Positions 51,699-61,716 of a stretch of 64,000 bases of DNA are shown here, piece by piece (position 1 is the stretch's first letter; every line of letters begins with the position of its first letter). Where the stretch lies: NCBI RefSeq assembly GCF_002019735.1, contig NZ_KV917378.1:1948869-2012868 (forward strand), in the 5' to 3' direction. Source of the stretch: Salipaludibacillus agaradhaerens. Its GTDB lineage: Bacteria; Bacillota; Bacilli; Bacillales; Salisediminibacteriaceae. Under the pieces are notes generated by a model. That model did not search any database. It was not told the origin of the DNA and was given only the letters and a program-made list of their open reading frames with translations. A program made the position numbers and the translations under genes.

Positions 51699-52464
51699 TT
51701 ATCCAAAAGTAGCTAGGGATATGTTCTTCGCACAATTAAATTGGACATTTGGATTTTTCGGGGTGATGCTAGTCATTCATATTATAAAAATCGTTCTGGC
51801 ATATATCCAAGGTGGAGATATAGATAGCTTCTATAATGCCATGTTTGTTGTGACAAACATATATATGCTCGTTATCGGCATAATATCTATTTACTTTCTC
51901 CCCTATTATGTTGAACATGGAGTCACCAGAAAAGATTATTTTAAAGGGACACTTATAGCCTTTGGTGGATTAGCCATTACCATTCCGTTCATCACCTACA
52001 TGATCTCTTTCGTGGAACGTGTTATTTTGAACGCGATGACGAGTATTTCTATTAGAGAGCCTGATCTAAATAGCGTTATATTAGAGGTTGATAGTGATAT
52101 TGTAGGCGATATTGTGCAAGCAATTATTTTAACACCTTATGTGGATCCACAAAGTCATTGGGGATTATCTATTGCAATCTTTAGTTTAAACATTTTTGTG
52201 TATTATTTACTCGGTTGGTTAATCAGTACAAGTTTTTACCGCTTTAGCACTGTTAATGGTATCGTCTCTATTTTTATATCGTTAGTGGTTTTAATGTTGG
52301 TGGATACACTCCTTAGGCTATCGCTTGACCTGCCTATTCTTAACACGTTATCGGGATTAAATGTTCTTCCATTAGGTGTCACGTTGCTAGTGCTCTTGCT
52401 TTTAATCGCCTTAACCCTTTGGTCGGTTAGATCAGTGACAAAAAAGGTACGAATTAAAATGTAA
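51682..52464 (+). CDS. ABC transporter permease of the GntR operon
   Basis: A 260-residue membrane protein with six predicted helices (about 18-38, 55-78, 90-115, 170-195, 200-222, 230-250). The ATG at 51682 has better spacing to GGGGGG than the earlier one at 51676. It overlaps the ATPase gene. Substrate unknown. Confidence 0.88.
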   Translation: MKQISNYPKVARDMFFAQLNWTFGFFGVMLVIHIIKIVLAYIQGGDIDSFYNAMFVVTNIYMLVIGIISIYFLPYYVEHGVTRKDYFKGTLIAFGGLAITIPFITYMISFVERVILNAMTSISIREPDLNSVILEVDSDIVGDIVQAIILTPYVDPQSHWGLSIAIFSLNIFVYYLLGWLISTSFYRFSTVNGIVSIFISLVVLMLVDTLLRLSLDLPILNTLSGLNVLPLGVTLLVLLLLIALTLWSVRSVTKKVRIKM

Positions 52465-52572
52465 GATACAAGGGCGTTATGATAGCTTGTACTACTGCTT
52501 ACGTTATACCTTCTATACATCCTCAATTCACAAAAGTGACATATCTTTTTGTCGTGCAATACTATTAAGAAA

Positions 52573-52604
52573 AAGGCTTCTCATAAGTTTATCTGAGAAG
52601 CCTT
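52573..52604 (+). terminator. Terminator of the GntR-ABC operon
   Basis: AAGGCTTCTCA (52573-52583) pairs perfectly with TGAGAAGCCTT (52594-52604). It is followed by a weak T-rich stretch. Confidence 0.78.
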
Positions 52605-52786
52605 CGTTCATTTACTTGAAATAGTTCATAGACAATTATACTTTTACAAGGTCACCCTATTCAGCTGTTAAACCGTTTTGGGCACCTTAAAATTTATCGT
52701 TTAACTTAGCTCCATAAAAGCCTCTATTTCTACCTGACTCTTTTTTTCACATGAAAATGATATTCTTATCGTTAAATAATCGTAGA

Positions 52787-52838
52787 TTGACAGAGAGTGA
52801 CCTTGCTATATAATAGAAAGTATTGATAATGATTATCA
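52787..52838 (+). promoter_or_regulatory. Promoter with Fur box upstream of the siderophore-binding protein
   Basis: TTGACA (52787-52792) and TATAAT (52809-52814) are 16 bp apart. TGATAATGATTATCA (52824-52838) is a perfect 7-1-7 Fur box over the transcription start. A weaker Fur-like site (TGATATTCTTATCGT, 52758-52772) lies upstream. Repression by Fe-Fur is strongly predicted. Confidence 0.88.
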
Positions 52839-52882
52839 TTATTAATTAAATTATCCCTTATGTATAAAGGAGAGATTGTATT

Positions 52883-53794
52883 ATGCGGCGATTTTTAGCC
52901 TCTTCCGTTTTTTTGGTTATCATGCTACTCAGTGCATGCGGAAATAACGAACCAACAGATGCCAGTGAAGCAGAAAATGAGGCAGATACATTTACGTATG
53001 AATCTGAAACCGGTCCTGTAGAAGTACCTACTAACCCTGAAAAAATCATTGCTCTAACAAATGGTCCTAACGTTTTTGCTTTAGACGGCAATGTTGTTGG
53101 AATTGATGAATGGACAAGTAACAACCCCTTGTTTCAAGAAAAGGTAGAGGGGGTTGAAATCGTCTCTGAAGAAAGTTTAGAGAAAATTCTTGAGCTAGAA
53201 CCAGACCTCATTATAGCAGGCTCTCATATGAATAATATTGATAAATTAAATGATATTGCACCTACCGTTGTTTACACGTGGGGAGAATTAGATTATTTAA
53301 CCCAACAAATCGAGATTGGTAAACTGTTAAACAAAGAAGAAAAAGCAACGGAATGGGTTGAAGGCTTCACGGAACGAGCAGAAGCTACTGGTGAAGCTAT
53401 TCGCGAGGAAATAGGTGAAGACGCCACTGTGTCAGTGTTTGAAAGTGGTAACAAGGAAGTGTATGTTTTTGGAAACAACTATGCACGTGGTACAGAAATA
53501 TTATATCAAGCGATGGCATTAAACATGCCTGAAAAAGTAGAAGAGGAAGTACTTGAAGCTGGTGTATACACGCTATCACCGGAAATAATTCCTGAATTTG
53601 CAGGCGACTATATTATTTTTAGTAAAAACAATAACGTTGATAATTCTTTTCTTGAAACAGAAACATGGCATAATATACCTGCCGTTAAAAATAATCGTGT
53701 CTATGAAATAGATAGTGCAGCTTCCACCTACAGTGATCCCATTACACTGGAATATCTTCTAGAGATCTTTGAATCTTCTTTTCTTACTCATTAA
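52883..53794 (+). CDS. Iron-siderophore-binding lipoprotein
   Basis: A 303-residue lipoprotein of the FhuD/FeuA type. The lipobox is MLLSAC. The two-lobed periplasmic-binding fold is marked by ETGPVEVPTNPEKIIAL, ILELEPDLIIAG and a C-terminal HNIPAVKNNRVYEID. AAAGGAGAG precedes the ATG. It would present a ferric siderophore to an ABC importer, but no permease or ATPase follows; its terminator comes directly after. The siderophore class cannot be told from the sequence alone. Confidence 0.92.
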   Translation: MRRFLASSVFLVIMLLSACGNNEPTDASEAENEADTFTYESETGPVEVPTNPEKIIALTNGPNVFALDGNVVGIDEWTSNNPLFQEKVEGVEIVSEESLEKILELEPDLIIAGSHMNNIDKLNDIAPTVVYTWGELDYLTQQIEIGKLLNKEEKATEWVEGFTERAEATGEAIREEIGEDATVSVFESGNKEVYVFGNNYARGTEILYQAMALNMPEKVEEEVLEAGVYTLSPEIIPEFAGDYIIFSKNNNVDNSFLETETWHNIPAVKNNRVYEIDSAASTYSDPITLEYLLEIFESSFLTH

Positions 53795-53799
53795 TCGAT

Positions 53800-53835
53800 G
53801 ACAGAGGGAATTTTAAAAATTCCTTCTGTCTTTTA
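53800..53835 (+). terminator. Terminator of the siderophore-binding gene
   Basis: GACAGAGGGAATTT pairs with AAATTCCTTCTGTC (one mismatch) and is followed by TTTTA, six bases after the stop. Confidence 0.88.
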
Positions 53836-53966
53836 TCTTTGAACGGCCTTTCTTTCTCTAAATTAGGTTTATTATCTTAGAAAAAAACCGTAACGGAAGA
53901 CCACTTTATAATTAGGTGTATGTTGTAAGATGAAATTAGTTCATACTTCATGATTCTACTTATTGC

Positions 53967-54767
53967 CTATACTTTTATTTTTATCGCTTTCGGCTTTCGT
54001 TTTGTAAATGTAAATATATAATTAAATCCGGCCTGCTTCGCCATGTACAAAGCACTTCTTAAATGCTCCCCTACCGTATCTGCTCGGTGTGAGTCTGAAC
54101 CTATCGTTAAGATCTCTCCACCAATTTTCTTATACAGTTTAAGTACGTCAAGCGTAGGAAAAGCTTCTCGCAGTTTGCCATTTGATAATCCTGATGTATT
54201 GATTTCAATACCAATTCCACGCTCTATTGATTTTCGTAAAATTTCCCTTAAAATATCTTCAAACGCAGTGAAGGAATAGTTTCCTTTCGTTTCAATGGCA
54301 TATCGTTTCAACAAATCTAAATGCGCCAAAACATCAATATCTGCTGAAGATACTAACGTATAGACTTCTTCAAAATATGTATGATAAGCATCAGTACTCT
54401 CCTTTTCCATCATAAATGTGCGCAGTTTTTCCTCTTTGATGTTATGAACTGATCCAAGAATAAAATCAAATTGTAAATTTTTTAGTGCTTGATCATAGTC
54501 TTCCTTCAACAAATGAGGTTCACACAATTCAATCCCTGCTTTAATGGTCAATTGCTCTTCATATTGTTTTTGGCACGCTCTAATTTGGGTGAAATATCGC
54601 TCAAAATTAATGTGCCCAAAAGTCGGGGCCTTCGGATTCACAGAGAAATGCTCTGTAAAGCAAATTTCGTTAATACCTTTCTTTATAGCTGCTTTACAAA
54701 CATCGTCTATCTTTGCTTTAGAATCAAATGAGTGATCAGTATGGTGATGGTAGTCAGTTAAGTACAT
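53967..54767 (-). CDS. PHP-domain phosphatase, HisK (histidinol-phosphatase) type
   Basis: A 266-residue metal-dependent phosphatase. PHP motifs: DYHHHTDHSFD (HxH near residue 7-9), ICFTEHF, GIELCEP, LGSVHNI, DVLAHLDLL, and a late GSDSHRADTVG. These fit HisJ/HisK enzymes, which hydrolyse L-histidinol phosphate in histidine biosynthesis. AAAAGGAGG precedes the ATG. No other his genes are nearby. A non-specific phosphatase role is possible. Confidence 0.88.
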   Translation of the reverse strand: MYLTDYHHHTDHSFDSKAKIDDVCKAAIKKGINEICFTEHFSVNPKAPTFGHINFERYFTQIRACQKQYEEQLTIKAGIELCEPHLLKEDYDQALKNLQFDFILGSVHNIKEEKLRTFMMEKESTDAYHTYFEEVYTLVSSADIDVLAHLDLLKRYAIETKGNYSFTAFEDILREILRKSIERGIGIEINTSGLSNGKLREAFPTLDVLKLYKKIGGEILTIGSDSHRADTVGEHLRSALYMAKQAGFNYIFTFTKRKPKAIKIKV

Positions 54768-54796
54768 GACAAACGCCTCCTTTTATAATTGAAAAG

Positions 54797-54822
54797 AAGG
54801 TAACCTGAAATAAGGTTACCTT
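54797..54822 (-). terminator. Terminator after transketolase
   Basis: AAGGTAACCT (54797-54806) pairs with AGGTTACCTT (54813-54822), followed on the minus strand by CTTTTC. Confidence 0.72.
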
Positions 54823-54831
54823 AGATTAAGG

Positions 54832-56835
54832 CTAATTTTGTATTTTCTTATATTGATTGACGATGTTTTCTACTGTAAATCCAAATTTCTCAATGATCTC
54901 ATCTCCAGGCCCGGAGGCTCCGAACGTATCAATACTCATAATAGCCCCATTTCTACCTTGATACTTGTGCCAACCTACCATAGACCCCATCTCAATTGTA
55001 AGACGTGTTTGTAGATGGTTCGGTAAGACACTCTCCTTATAGTCTTGTGACTGTCTCTCAAAAAGATCCCAAGATGGCATACTTACAACACGAACATTGA
55101 CACCTTCTTTTGATAACACGTCTCGTGCTTTCACTGCCAATTGTACTTCAGACCCTGTGGCAATCAGAATGCCATCTGCTTTATCTTCTGCTCCAGCGAG
55201 GACATAAGCCCCTTTACTCACCCCTTGAGGCGCTAATTTATCCGTGGCTTTAAGGGTCGGAACACCTTGCCTGCCTAACACGAGCATGGTAGGGCGATCT
55301 GTCTGTTGTACGGCAACCTTCCATGCTTCTTTCGTCTCATTGGCGTCCGCAGGCCTTATCACAGATAGATTGGGCATAGCTCTAAATGAAGCTAACTGCT
55401 CTACTGGTTCATGTGTCGGCCCATCTTGGCCTACAGCGATACTATCATGGGTAAACACATAGGTAACTGGTAACCCCATAAGCGCAGCTAGCCTTATGGC
55501 CGGTCGTAAATAATCAGAGAAAACGAAAAATGTGCTTACAAACGGTCTGAGATGATGGAGAGCAATGCCATTAGCAATCGCTCCCATGGCAAACTCCCTT
55601 ACTCCGAACCTTATATTCCGTCCACTGTAATCCTTTCGTGTCACATCTGTCTCATCTTTTAACCTTGTTTTCGTGGAGGCATCTAAATCGGCAGATCCCC
55701 CGATAATTTCAGGTAGGGTGTTTGATAGCGCATTTAATATGTCACTTGATGCAACTCTAGTAGCTAGCGTATCTCCCTCCTTGTATTCCGGTAGTGAATG
55801 CCTCCAATCATCCGGAAGTTGACCAGCTATCATTCTTTCTAACTCTTTCGCTAGTTTAGGATATGTCACTTTATAGCTTTTAAAAGATTCTTCCCACTTG
55901 GCCTCTTTATTTTTACCATTTTGCTTAATGCTACTAAAATCTTGATAGACTTCTTCTGGCACATAAAATGGTTCTTCATAGGGCCAATTATACCACTGTT
56001 TTGTTCGCTTTACTTCCTCTTCCCCTAACGGATCACTATGAGCATCACTTGTCCCTTGAATACTTGGTGCACCATAACCAATAACCGTCTTTATTTCAAT
56101 GAGTGTTGGTCTTCCTTCGTCAGCTTTAGCTTCATTGATCACTCTTATAATCGCTTCCACATCATTACCGTCTTCTACGCTCAAGTATTGCCAGTTGTAA
56201 GAAGTAAACCGGGCCTTCATATCTTCTGAAAAAGAGAGTCCTAAATCCCCATCAAGACTCACATTATTTGAATCATACAATACAATCAAGCGACCTAAGC
56301 CAAGATGACCGGCCAGTGAAGCGGCTTCATATGATACACCTTCCATTAAATCGCCATCTCCACAAATGGTGTAGGTGTAATGATCCACCACAGGGAAGCC
56401 TTCTCTATTATACGTCTCAGCAAGATGTCTTTCTGCTAAAGCTAGTCCTACACTTGCCGGTATTCCTTGTCCTAGTGGGCCTGTCGTGACTTCTACACCT
56501 GGCGTCACACTATATTCTGGGTGTCCAGGGGTCTTACTCCCGACTTTTCTAAAGTTTTGTAAATCCTTAATCGTCACATCGTACCCAGCCAAATGAAGTA
56601 AACTATATAATAATGTAGAACCGTGGCCACCTGATAATACAAAGCGATCTCTATTAAACCACTTCGGGTTGTCAGGGTTCACATTCAAGATATTTTTCCA
56701 TAAAGCATAGGCCATAGGAGCAGCGCCCATAGGCATACCTGGATGACCATGCTGAGCCCGTTCTACACTATCAATGGTTAACGTACGAATAGTATTTATC
56801 GATAATTGAGAGATGTTTTTTGTAGGTGTAGACAT
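54832..56835 (-). CDS. tkt: Transketolase
   Basis: A 667-residue thiamine-diphosphate enzyme that moves two-carbon ketol units in the pentose phosphate pathway. The family features are complete: [34 protein letters not shown], the ThDP motif [14 protein letters not shown] with a later [18 protein letters not shown], and [15 protein letters not shown]. The ATG at 56835 follows GGAGGAG; a longer frame lacks a ribosome site. It is the last gene of the ascorbate-type PTS operon, which suggests the pentose-phosphate product of that sugar is processed here. Confidence 0.95.
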   Translation of the reverse strand: MSTPTKNISQLSINTIRTLTIDSVERAQHGHPGMPMGAAPMAYALWKNILNVNPDNPKWFNRDRFVLSGGHGSTLLYSLLHLAGYDVTIKDLQNFRKVGSKTPGHPEYSVTPGVEVTTGPLGQGIPASVGLALAERHLAETYNREGFPVVDHYTYTICGDGDLMEGVSYEAASLAGHLGLGRLIVLYDSNNVSLDGDLGLSFSEDMKARFTSYNWQYLSVEDGNDVEAIIRVINEAKADEGRPTLIEIKTVIGYGAPSIQGTSDAHSDPLGEEEVKRTKQWYNWPYEEPFYVPEEVYQDFSSIKQNGKNKEAKWEESFKSYKVTYPKLAKELERMIAGQLPDDWRHSLPEYKEGDTLATRVASSDILNALSNTLPEIIGGSADLDASTKTRLKDETDVTRKDYSGRNIRFGVREFAMGAIANGIALHHLRPFVSTFFVFSDYLRPAIRLAALMGLPVTYVFTHDSIAVGQDGPTHEPVEQLASFRAMPNLSVIRPADANETKEAWKVAVQQTDRPTMLVLGRQGVPTLKATDKLAPQGVSKGAYVLAGAEDKADGILIATGSEVQLAVKARDVLSKEGVNVRVVSMPSWDLFERQSQDYKESVLPNHLQTRLTIEMGSMVGWHKYQGRNGAIMSIDTFGASGPGDEIIEKFGFTVENIVNQYKKIQN

Positions 56836-56896
56836 TGTATCTCCTCCGATTCGTATCATCTGCTAAGGGAGAAAAAACTCTCCCTTTCTTATCACC

Positions 56897-58243
56897 TTAT
56901 ACGCTTTTTTCCTTTTTGAACGGAATTGCCATGAGGGCTAGAATAACCACAAGACTAATCACAATAGCGATCGTTCCACCATAGTTGGCTAGTGAACCGA
57001 AAAATATGCCGCCAACTCCAAAGTCCGTATCAGAAAAAGTCGTATTTGCAAAACCGAGTTCTCCTAATACTGGTAGGAGAAAGATAGGAAGAAATGAAAT
57101 AATAATTCCGTTTACGAATGATCCAGATACAGCCCCTCTTAATCCACCTGTAGCATTACCAAAGACCCCTGCCGCTGCCCCTGTAAAGAAATGAGGTACA
57201 ACCCCAGGAAGAATAATGGTACTTCCTACAAATGCCATCATCACCATACTAAACAATCCACCTATGAAACTTGAAAAGAAACCAATTAATACGGCATTTG
57301 GCGCATAAGTAAACACGATTGGAACATCTAAGGCAGGTTTCGCATTCGGCACCAATTTGGTCGATATCCCTTTAAAGGCTGGTACAATTTCTGCAAGAAC
57401 TAAACGAACTCCAGCTAAGATAATAAATACTCCCGCCGCAAAAGTTCCAGCTTGTATGAGCGAAAAAACAAGAAAATTTGTACCGCCACTAAGTTCAGAT
57501 TCAATAAAAACAGGTCCAGCAGCTAAAGCTATGATGACGTACATCACTATCATCGTCATGGCTATACTCACTGTGCTGTCTCTTAAAAAACCTAGTCCCT
57601 TTGGAAAGTCGATTTTTTCTGTAGATGTTGGATTTTTTCCTTTGACAGCTTGTCCAACTAATCCACTTAATGCATAACCAACAGCACTAAAATGACCCAA
57701 TGCCACATTATTATTCCCTGTAAGCTTCCTCATGAAGGGTTGCAAAATCGCAGGAGATAACGTCATGATGATGCCTAAGGCAACTGAGCCTGCTGCAATT
57801 AATGGTACCGTACTAAAACCAGCAACAGCCATAATAACCGCTAACATACACGCCATATACAACGTATGATGACCTGTTAGAAAGATATACTTGAACCTAG
57901 TAAAACGTGCAATTAAGATATTCACAATCATACCGAAAAACATAATTAACGCTGTATTAGAACCATATTCATTTAACGCCAGAGCGACAATTGCTTCGTT
58001 ATTTGGTACGACGCCAGACACGTTAAATGCTGTTTGGAACATAGCGCCAAAGGGTACTAACGATGTTTCTAAAATGCCTGCGCCAGCAGCAATGACCAAA
58101 AATCCAACAAACGTCTTTGTCGTTCCCTTCATTGTGTCAGATATGTTTTTCCTTTGTGCCACTAATCCAATTAACGCAATCAAAGCAACTAATATTGCTG
58201 GTTGACTCAAAATATCTACTAACGTATTTAAAAAAGTGTTCAT
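56897..58243 (-). CDS. ulaA: Ascorbate-type PTS transporter IIC component
   Basis: A 448-residue membrane protein with about eleven helices, of the UlaA/SgaT family, importing L-ascorbate or a related sugar acid with phosphorylation. Recognisable segments: GTTKTFVGFLVIAAGA, LNEYGSNTALIMFFGM, and HFFTGAAAGVFGNATGGLRG. The ATG at 58243 follows GGAGG by seven bases. It lies between the IIB and transketolase genes, with short gaps. Confidence 0.92.
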   Translation of the reverse strand: MNTFLNTLVDILSQPAILVALIALIGLVAQRKNISDTMKGTTKTFVGFLVIAAGAGILETSLVPFGAMFQTAFNVSGVVPNNEAIVALALNEYGSNTALIMFFGMIVNILIARFTRFKYIFLTGHHTLYMACMLAVIMAVAGFSTVPLIAAGSVALGIIMTLSPAILQPFMRKLTGNNNVALGHFSAVGYALSGLVGQAVKGKNPTSTEKIDFPKGLGFLRDSTVSIAMTMIVMYVIIALAAGPVFIESELSGGTNFLVFSLIQAGTFAAGVFIILAGVRLVLAEIVPAFKGISTKLVPNAKPALDVPIVFTYAPNAVLIGFFSSFIGGLFSMVMMAFVGSTIILPGVVPHFFTGAAAGVFGNATGGLRGAVSGSFVNGIIISFLPIFLLPVLGELGFANTTFSDTDFGVGGIFFGSLANYGGTIAIVISLVVILALMAIPFKKEKSV

Positions 58244-58269
58244 CACCGTTCCTCCATTCTTAGATAGAA

Positions 58270-58551
58270 TCAGATGAGATTTTTATCTTCACCTAGCTTC
58301 TTAACTTTCTCTCTTAATTCATCCATGTCAATAATGTTCTCAAGCACGATAATTTCCCCAAGATGCTTGCCACTCTCAGCAATATCTTTCGCCAAGAAAT
58401 ACACATCCGCATCTTCAGGCGTAGCTGAGCTTAAATCAGAATGAGAGACTTCAACCCCTGTCACCCCTAACTCCTCTAGAACTTGTTTAATGTTCATCTC
58501 CACCATAAAACTCGTACCTAATCCTGATCCACAAACGGCTAAAATTTTCAT
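58270..58551 (-). CDS. ulaB: Ascorbate-type PTS IIB component
   Basis: A 93-residue cytoplasmic phosphocarrier. The phosphorylated cysteine is Cys7 in VCGSGLGTSFMVEM. It passes phosphate from the IIA domain fused to the neighbouring regulator to the sugar at UlaA. Its start overlaps the end of the regulator gene by four bases. Confidence 0.93.
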   Translation of the reverse strand: MKILAVCGSGLGTSFMVEMNIKQVLEELGVTGVEVSHSDLSSATPEDADVYFLAKDIAESGKHLGEIIVLENIIDMDELREKVKKLGEDKNLI

Positions 58552-60593
58552 GACAAATCCTCTCCTTCTTTAATAATCTCCATAAGCTGGTGTGCAGAAT
58601 TCGTATTTTTAATAGCTTGTAAAGTAGATTCATTACCTAACAGTTTGGTTAGATGAGCTAAAGCTTTCAGGTGTGCCTCGTTATCAATAGCTGCTAAACA
58701 AATGATTAAATCAACAGGATAATCTTCGTGATCGAGCAATAGGACTGGTTTTCTCGTTCTAAGAAAGGACATACCTACCTCATTCACCCCGGCATCTGGC
58801 CTTGCATGTGGTATAGCTATTCCTTTCCCAATATAAATATAGGTGCCCACCTCCTCTACATTTTGAATCATGGCTGTTACGTAGCGCTTCTCTACTTTAT
58901 TTGTTTTCACTAATGGTTCGGCCGCCTGATGAATAGCCGTCTTCCAATCAAGTTGCTCATTTGTAAAATGAATCATCTCTTCCGTTAATAAGTCCGAAAG
59001 CATTGGCTTTTCCCACCTTTTTTCTGTGTTCTTAAAGTACATAATATCTACTAATTCGGAGATCAATCTCTTTTCATTTTTGATATCCGTATGTCTTCTG
59101 ATAATTGACATAACCTGATCTACAGAGATATGTCGCTCATTTAATTCAGGGAATTCTTCAGAAACAGCTTGAATTAAGTGATTCTTTTCTACAAGAGATA
59201 ATAAAGGTTTGACTATAAATAAAGGTTTAATCGATGTTAACTGAACTGTCGAAAAAATGACATCATAGCTTGAAGGTGATATACTTTGGATATTTTCTGC
59301 AGCATGGGTGTGCGTAAAATGAATGGTAGGAAACATCGCATTCAATTGAGCCCTCAACATGATCGATGAACTGATTCCATTAGAACATACAATTAAGGCC
59401 CTTATCTGCTCGGATTTAACCTCCCTATACTTCTCTAAATATCCACCGAAATGAAGCGTAAAATAACCGATTTCCGCTTCACTGATTTGCTTTGCTGTCC
59501 AGACAGAGAGAGGCCGCAATGACCGCTTAACAAATTGAAACAGTTCCTTGTATTCTTCCTTAATCCTCTCCGTCATGGGGTTGATGAGTGGCATCTCAAA
59601 AGTAATGCGAAAATAAGTAGGAACGAGATGATTGAATAAACTATTAATCAGATATGTTTTATTTTTGATAGGTAGCAACGTGTTTTTTTCAAACTCATCA
59701 ATGATCTCTTTAGCCAATCTTTGTAACGATTTGTTATCTTGACTAAATACTTTCTCTTGCGATGTTAGCAACTGAATAGCTGTAAAATAGCTCTCATTCT
59801 CATATCCTTTTGAAAATAACTTTTGAGTCAACTCATCGGCAAATTGAAATAACTCTTGTCTCTCGATCACATCTTTTTCAGTAGCCGTGAATCGAAGATC
59901 ATGACTTTGCGTTCGCGCTCTCATGAAAACCAGATGGTAGATCATTTCTACTTTTCTACTCTTAACAAGTTGAATTGTCTTACTTTTAAGGAAATCTTCA
60001 ATAATTGTTTGTGTGTCAATTATCACTTGTTCTTTATCCCATGACTTTAAGGTCATACCAATAATCTCTTTTCCAAGAGGCTGCGAAAGCAAGTAATCAA
60101 TGCAGTAAATCGCAAACCGCCGTTTATCCATTTCATCTCCTTCTAAGACATAACCATCCATTCTCTTGTAAACAAGTTGAACATGCCAGGCTTGGCAGAT
60201 TTCCTTCGCTTTTTTCACATCTGCTAGTGCTGTGTTTTTACTTACCTTAAGTAAAAACTGATAATGATAACTTGAAACCACGTCCTCTTTAATGAAGGTA
60301 TATAAATAAATAATCAGTGGACGGTCTTCCTCAGAAATAATGAGAGTTCTTCCCTTTACATTCAATGGCACGCCTATTTCTGCAAACCCTTTAACTTTTT
60401 CATCTACCATAAGCATTTGATTTTTCATTTCTATAGAAGGGAGATCAAAGTGACTTAGCATACTATTTGCTTTTTCCAAAAGGTAATGAAATTGTCTTTC
60501 TGATAAATTTAGCTCCATCATGACCTCTGGCATTGAAATATGGTGATACATGATGACCTTCTCGAGAAATTGATAGGCTCTTTGATCTAACAA
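58548..60593 (-). CDS. BglG/MtlR-type PRD regulator with IIB- and IIA-like domains
   Basis: About 681 residues: N-terminal HTH region (VMMELNLSERQFHYLLEKAN), two PTS regulation domains (about 170-390), a IIB-like domain (ALIVCSNGISSSIML, near 400) and a C-terminal IIA domain whose phospho-histidine is in IAIPHARPD. Because no separate IIA gene exists, the fused IIA may supply the transporter. I chose TTG at 60593, eight bases after GGAGG; the ATG at 60608 would contain that site. It heads the operon and probably activates it when the sugar is being transported. Confidence 0.9.
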   Translation of the reverse strand: MLDQRAYQFLEKVIMYHHISMPEVMMELNLSERQFHYLLEKANSMLSHFDLPSIEMKNQMLMVDEKVKGFAEIGVPLNVKGRTLIISEEDRPLIIYLYTFIKEDVVSSYHYQFLLKVSKNTALADVKKAKEICQAWHVQLVYKRMDGYVLEGDEMDKRRFAIYCIDYLLSQPLGKEIIGMTLKSWDKEQVIIDTQTIIEDFLKSKTIQLVKSRKVEMIYHLVFMRARTQSHDLRFTATEKDVIERQELFQFADELTQKLFSKGYENESYFTAIQLLTSQEKVFSQDNKSLQRLAKEIIDEFEKNTLLPIKNKTYLINSLFNHLVPTYFRITFEMPLINPMTERIKEEYKELFQFVKRSLRPLSVWTAKQISEAEIGYFTLHFGGYLEKYREVKSEQIRALIVCSNGISSSIMLRAQLNAMFPTIHFTHTHAAENIQSISPSSYDVIFSTVQLTSIKPLFIVKPLLSLVEKNHLIQAVSEEFPELNERHISVDQVMSIIRRHTDIKNEKRLISELVDIMYFKNTEKRWEKPMLSDLLTEEMIHFTNEQLDWKTAIHQAAEPLVKTNKVEKRYVTAMIQNVEEVGTYIYIGKGIAIPHARPDAGVNEVGMSFLRTRKPVLLLDHEDYPVDLIICLAAIDNEAHLKALAHLTKLLGNESTLQAIKNTNSAHQLMEIIKEGEDLS

Positions 60594-60622
60594 GGGAATA
60601 ACCTCCATTCCTTATTTTCATT

Positions 60623-60636
60623 ATAAAACGCTTACA
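60623..60636 (-). promoter_or_regulatory. cre-like site upstream of the PTS operon
   Basis: On the minus strand TGTAAGCGTTTTAT matches the CcpA cre consensus TGWAANCGNTNWCA at all but the last two positions. Located 30 bp before the regulator start, it predicts catabolite repression. Confidence 0.5.
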
Positions 60637-60855
60637 AAAGCCTCTACCACAACATTCAAGCCCAATCTTTGTGTGTGTTTAACACATAAATTGTGTTCTT
60701 CACTAAATAGTCTTATGGGTATATCAACATCATACTACTAAATGCAAAGCAAGTTATGTCTGGGAGTAGAGTTGAACTTTTTTTACACCGCTTATGTATG
60801 AAAAAGTCAATGTATGTGTAATCAAATTGAATGGTCAACGCCAAGAATAAACAAT

Positions 60856-60935
60856 AATAAAACGACCAACCAGTGGGTGATTTCGATCTTCTCCCACTGA
60901 TTGGTCGTTGAGTGATTCAACACATTTATCTACAA
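60856..60935 (+). repeat. Composite intergenic repeat, copy 10 (module A with perfect arms)
   Basis: ACGACCAACCAGTGGG and CCCACTGATTGGTCGT form a 16-bp stem with one mismatch. A remnant of module B (ACACATTTATCT) follows. It lies between the PTS operon promoter and the end of the ABC transporter. Confidence 0.78.
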
Positions 60936-60954
60936 GTTTATACTGTCTGTCTCT

Positions 60955-61716
60955 TTAAAAAATCGACACCAGCTCCTGTGTATACGGATGTCGATCCTTA
61001 GCAAATAAATCTTTCTGATCAAATTGGTCAACAATCTCTCCTTTTTTCATCACCATAATCCGCTGACTTATTCGATTAACAGCTGCTAAATCATGTGAGA
61101 TAAATAAATAAGAGAGATTTAAGTTTTTCCGAAGGTCTGTCAATAACGTAAGAATGGCATCCTGAGAAATGACATCTAAGCTTGCCGTAGGCTCATCAAG
61201 AATGATAAGCTCCGGTTCAATACTTATTGCCCGGGCAATTGTCACACGTTGTCGTTGCCCTCCACTTAATTCATGTGGATAACGATCGGCTAAAGACGTT
61301 GGCAGCTCAACTGCTTCTAACAACTGCTTAATATAAGACGTCTTAGAGCCATTCGAAAAGTGAGAAAGGGTTACTTCCCTTTTATATTGCGCATAGGGAT
61401 CAATAAGAGAGTCTTTAATTTTAAGCTTTGGGTTCAGAGCAGCAGACGGATTTTGAAAAACAACTTGCATCTTTTTTCGAAATGGTTTAAGTTGACGTTC
61501 AGTTAGTTTTTCAATTGCACTGCCATTAAAACCGATTTTACCGCTGTCAATCGCTTCAATGCGAAGCAAGCAACGTGCTAACGTACTTTTACCAGAACCG
61601 CTTTCTCCCACGAGAGCTAGACACTCTCCTTTATTTAAATTAAACGTTATATTAGAAATAGCAGGGGTTTCACCATGATATGTTTTTGTTAATCCTTCAA
61701 CATTGAGCATCGTCAT
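60955..61716 (-). CDS. Nickel/oligopeptide-type ABC transporter ATPase (second ATPase, NikE/DppF-like)
   Basis: A 253-residue ATPase: Walker [17 protein letters not shown]-loop [14 protein letters not shown], signature [15 protein letters not shown], Walker [14 protein letters not shown] and [15 protein letters not shown]. The C-terminal tail ([11 protein letters not shown]) is the oligopeptide-family end. It overlaps the first ATPase gene by four bases. It is the last gene of the nik/opp-type operon. Confidence 0.92.
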   Translation of the reverse strand: MTMLNVEGLTKTYHGETPAISNITFNLNKGECLALVGESGSGKSTLARCLLRIEAIDSGKIGFNGSAIEKLTERQLKPFRKKMQVVFQNPSAALNPKLKIKDSLIDPYAQYKREVTLSHFSNGSKTSYIKQLLEAVELPTSLADRYPHELSGGQRQRVTIARAISIEPELIILDEPTASLDVISQDAILTLLTDLRKNLNLSYLFISHDLAAVNRISQRIMVMKKGEIVDQFDQKDLFAKDRHPYTQELVSIF

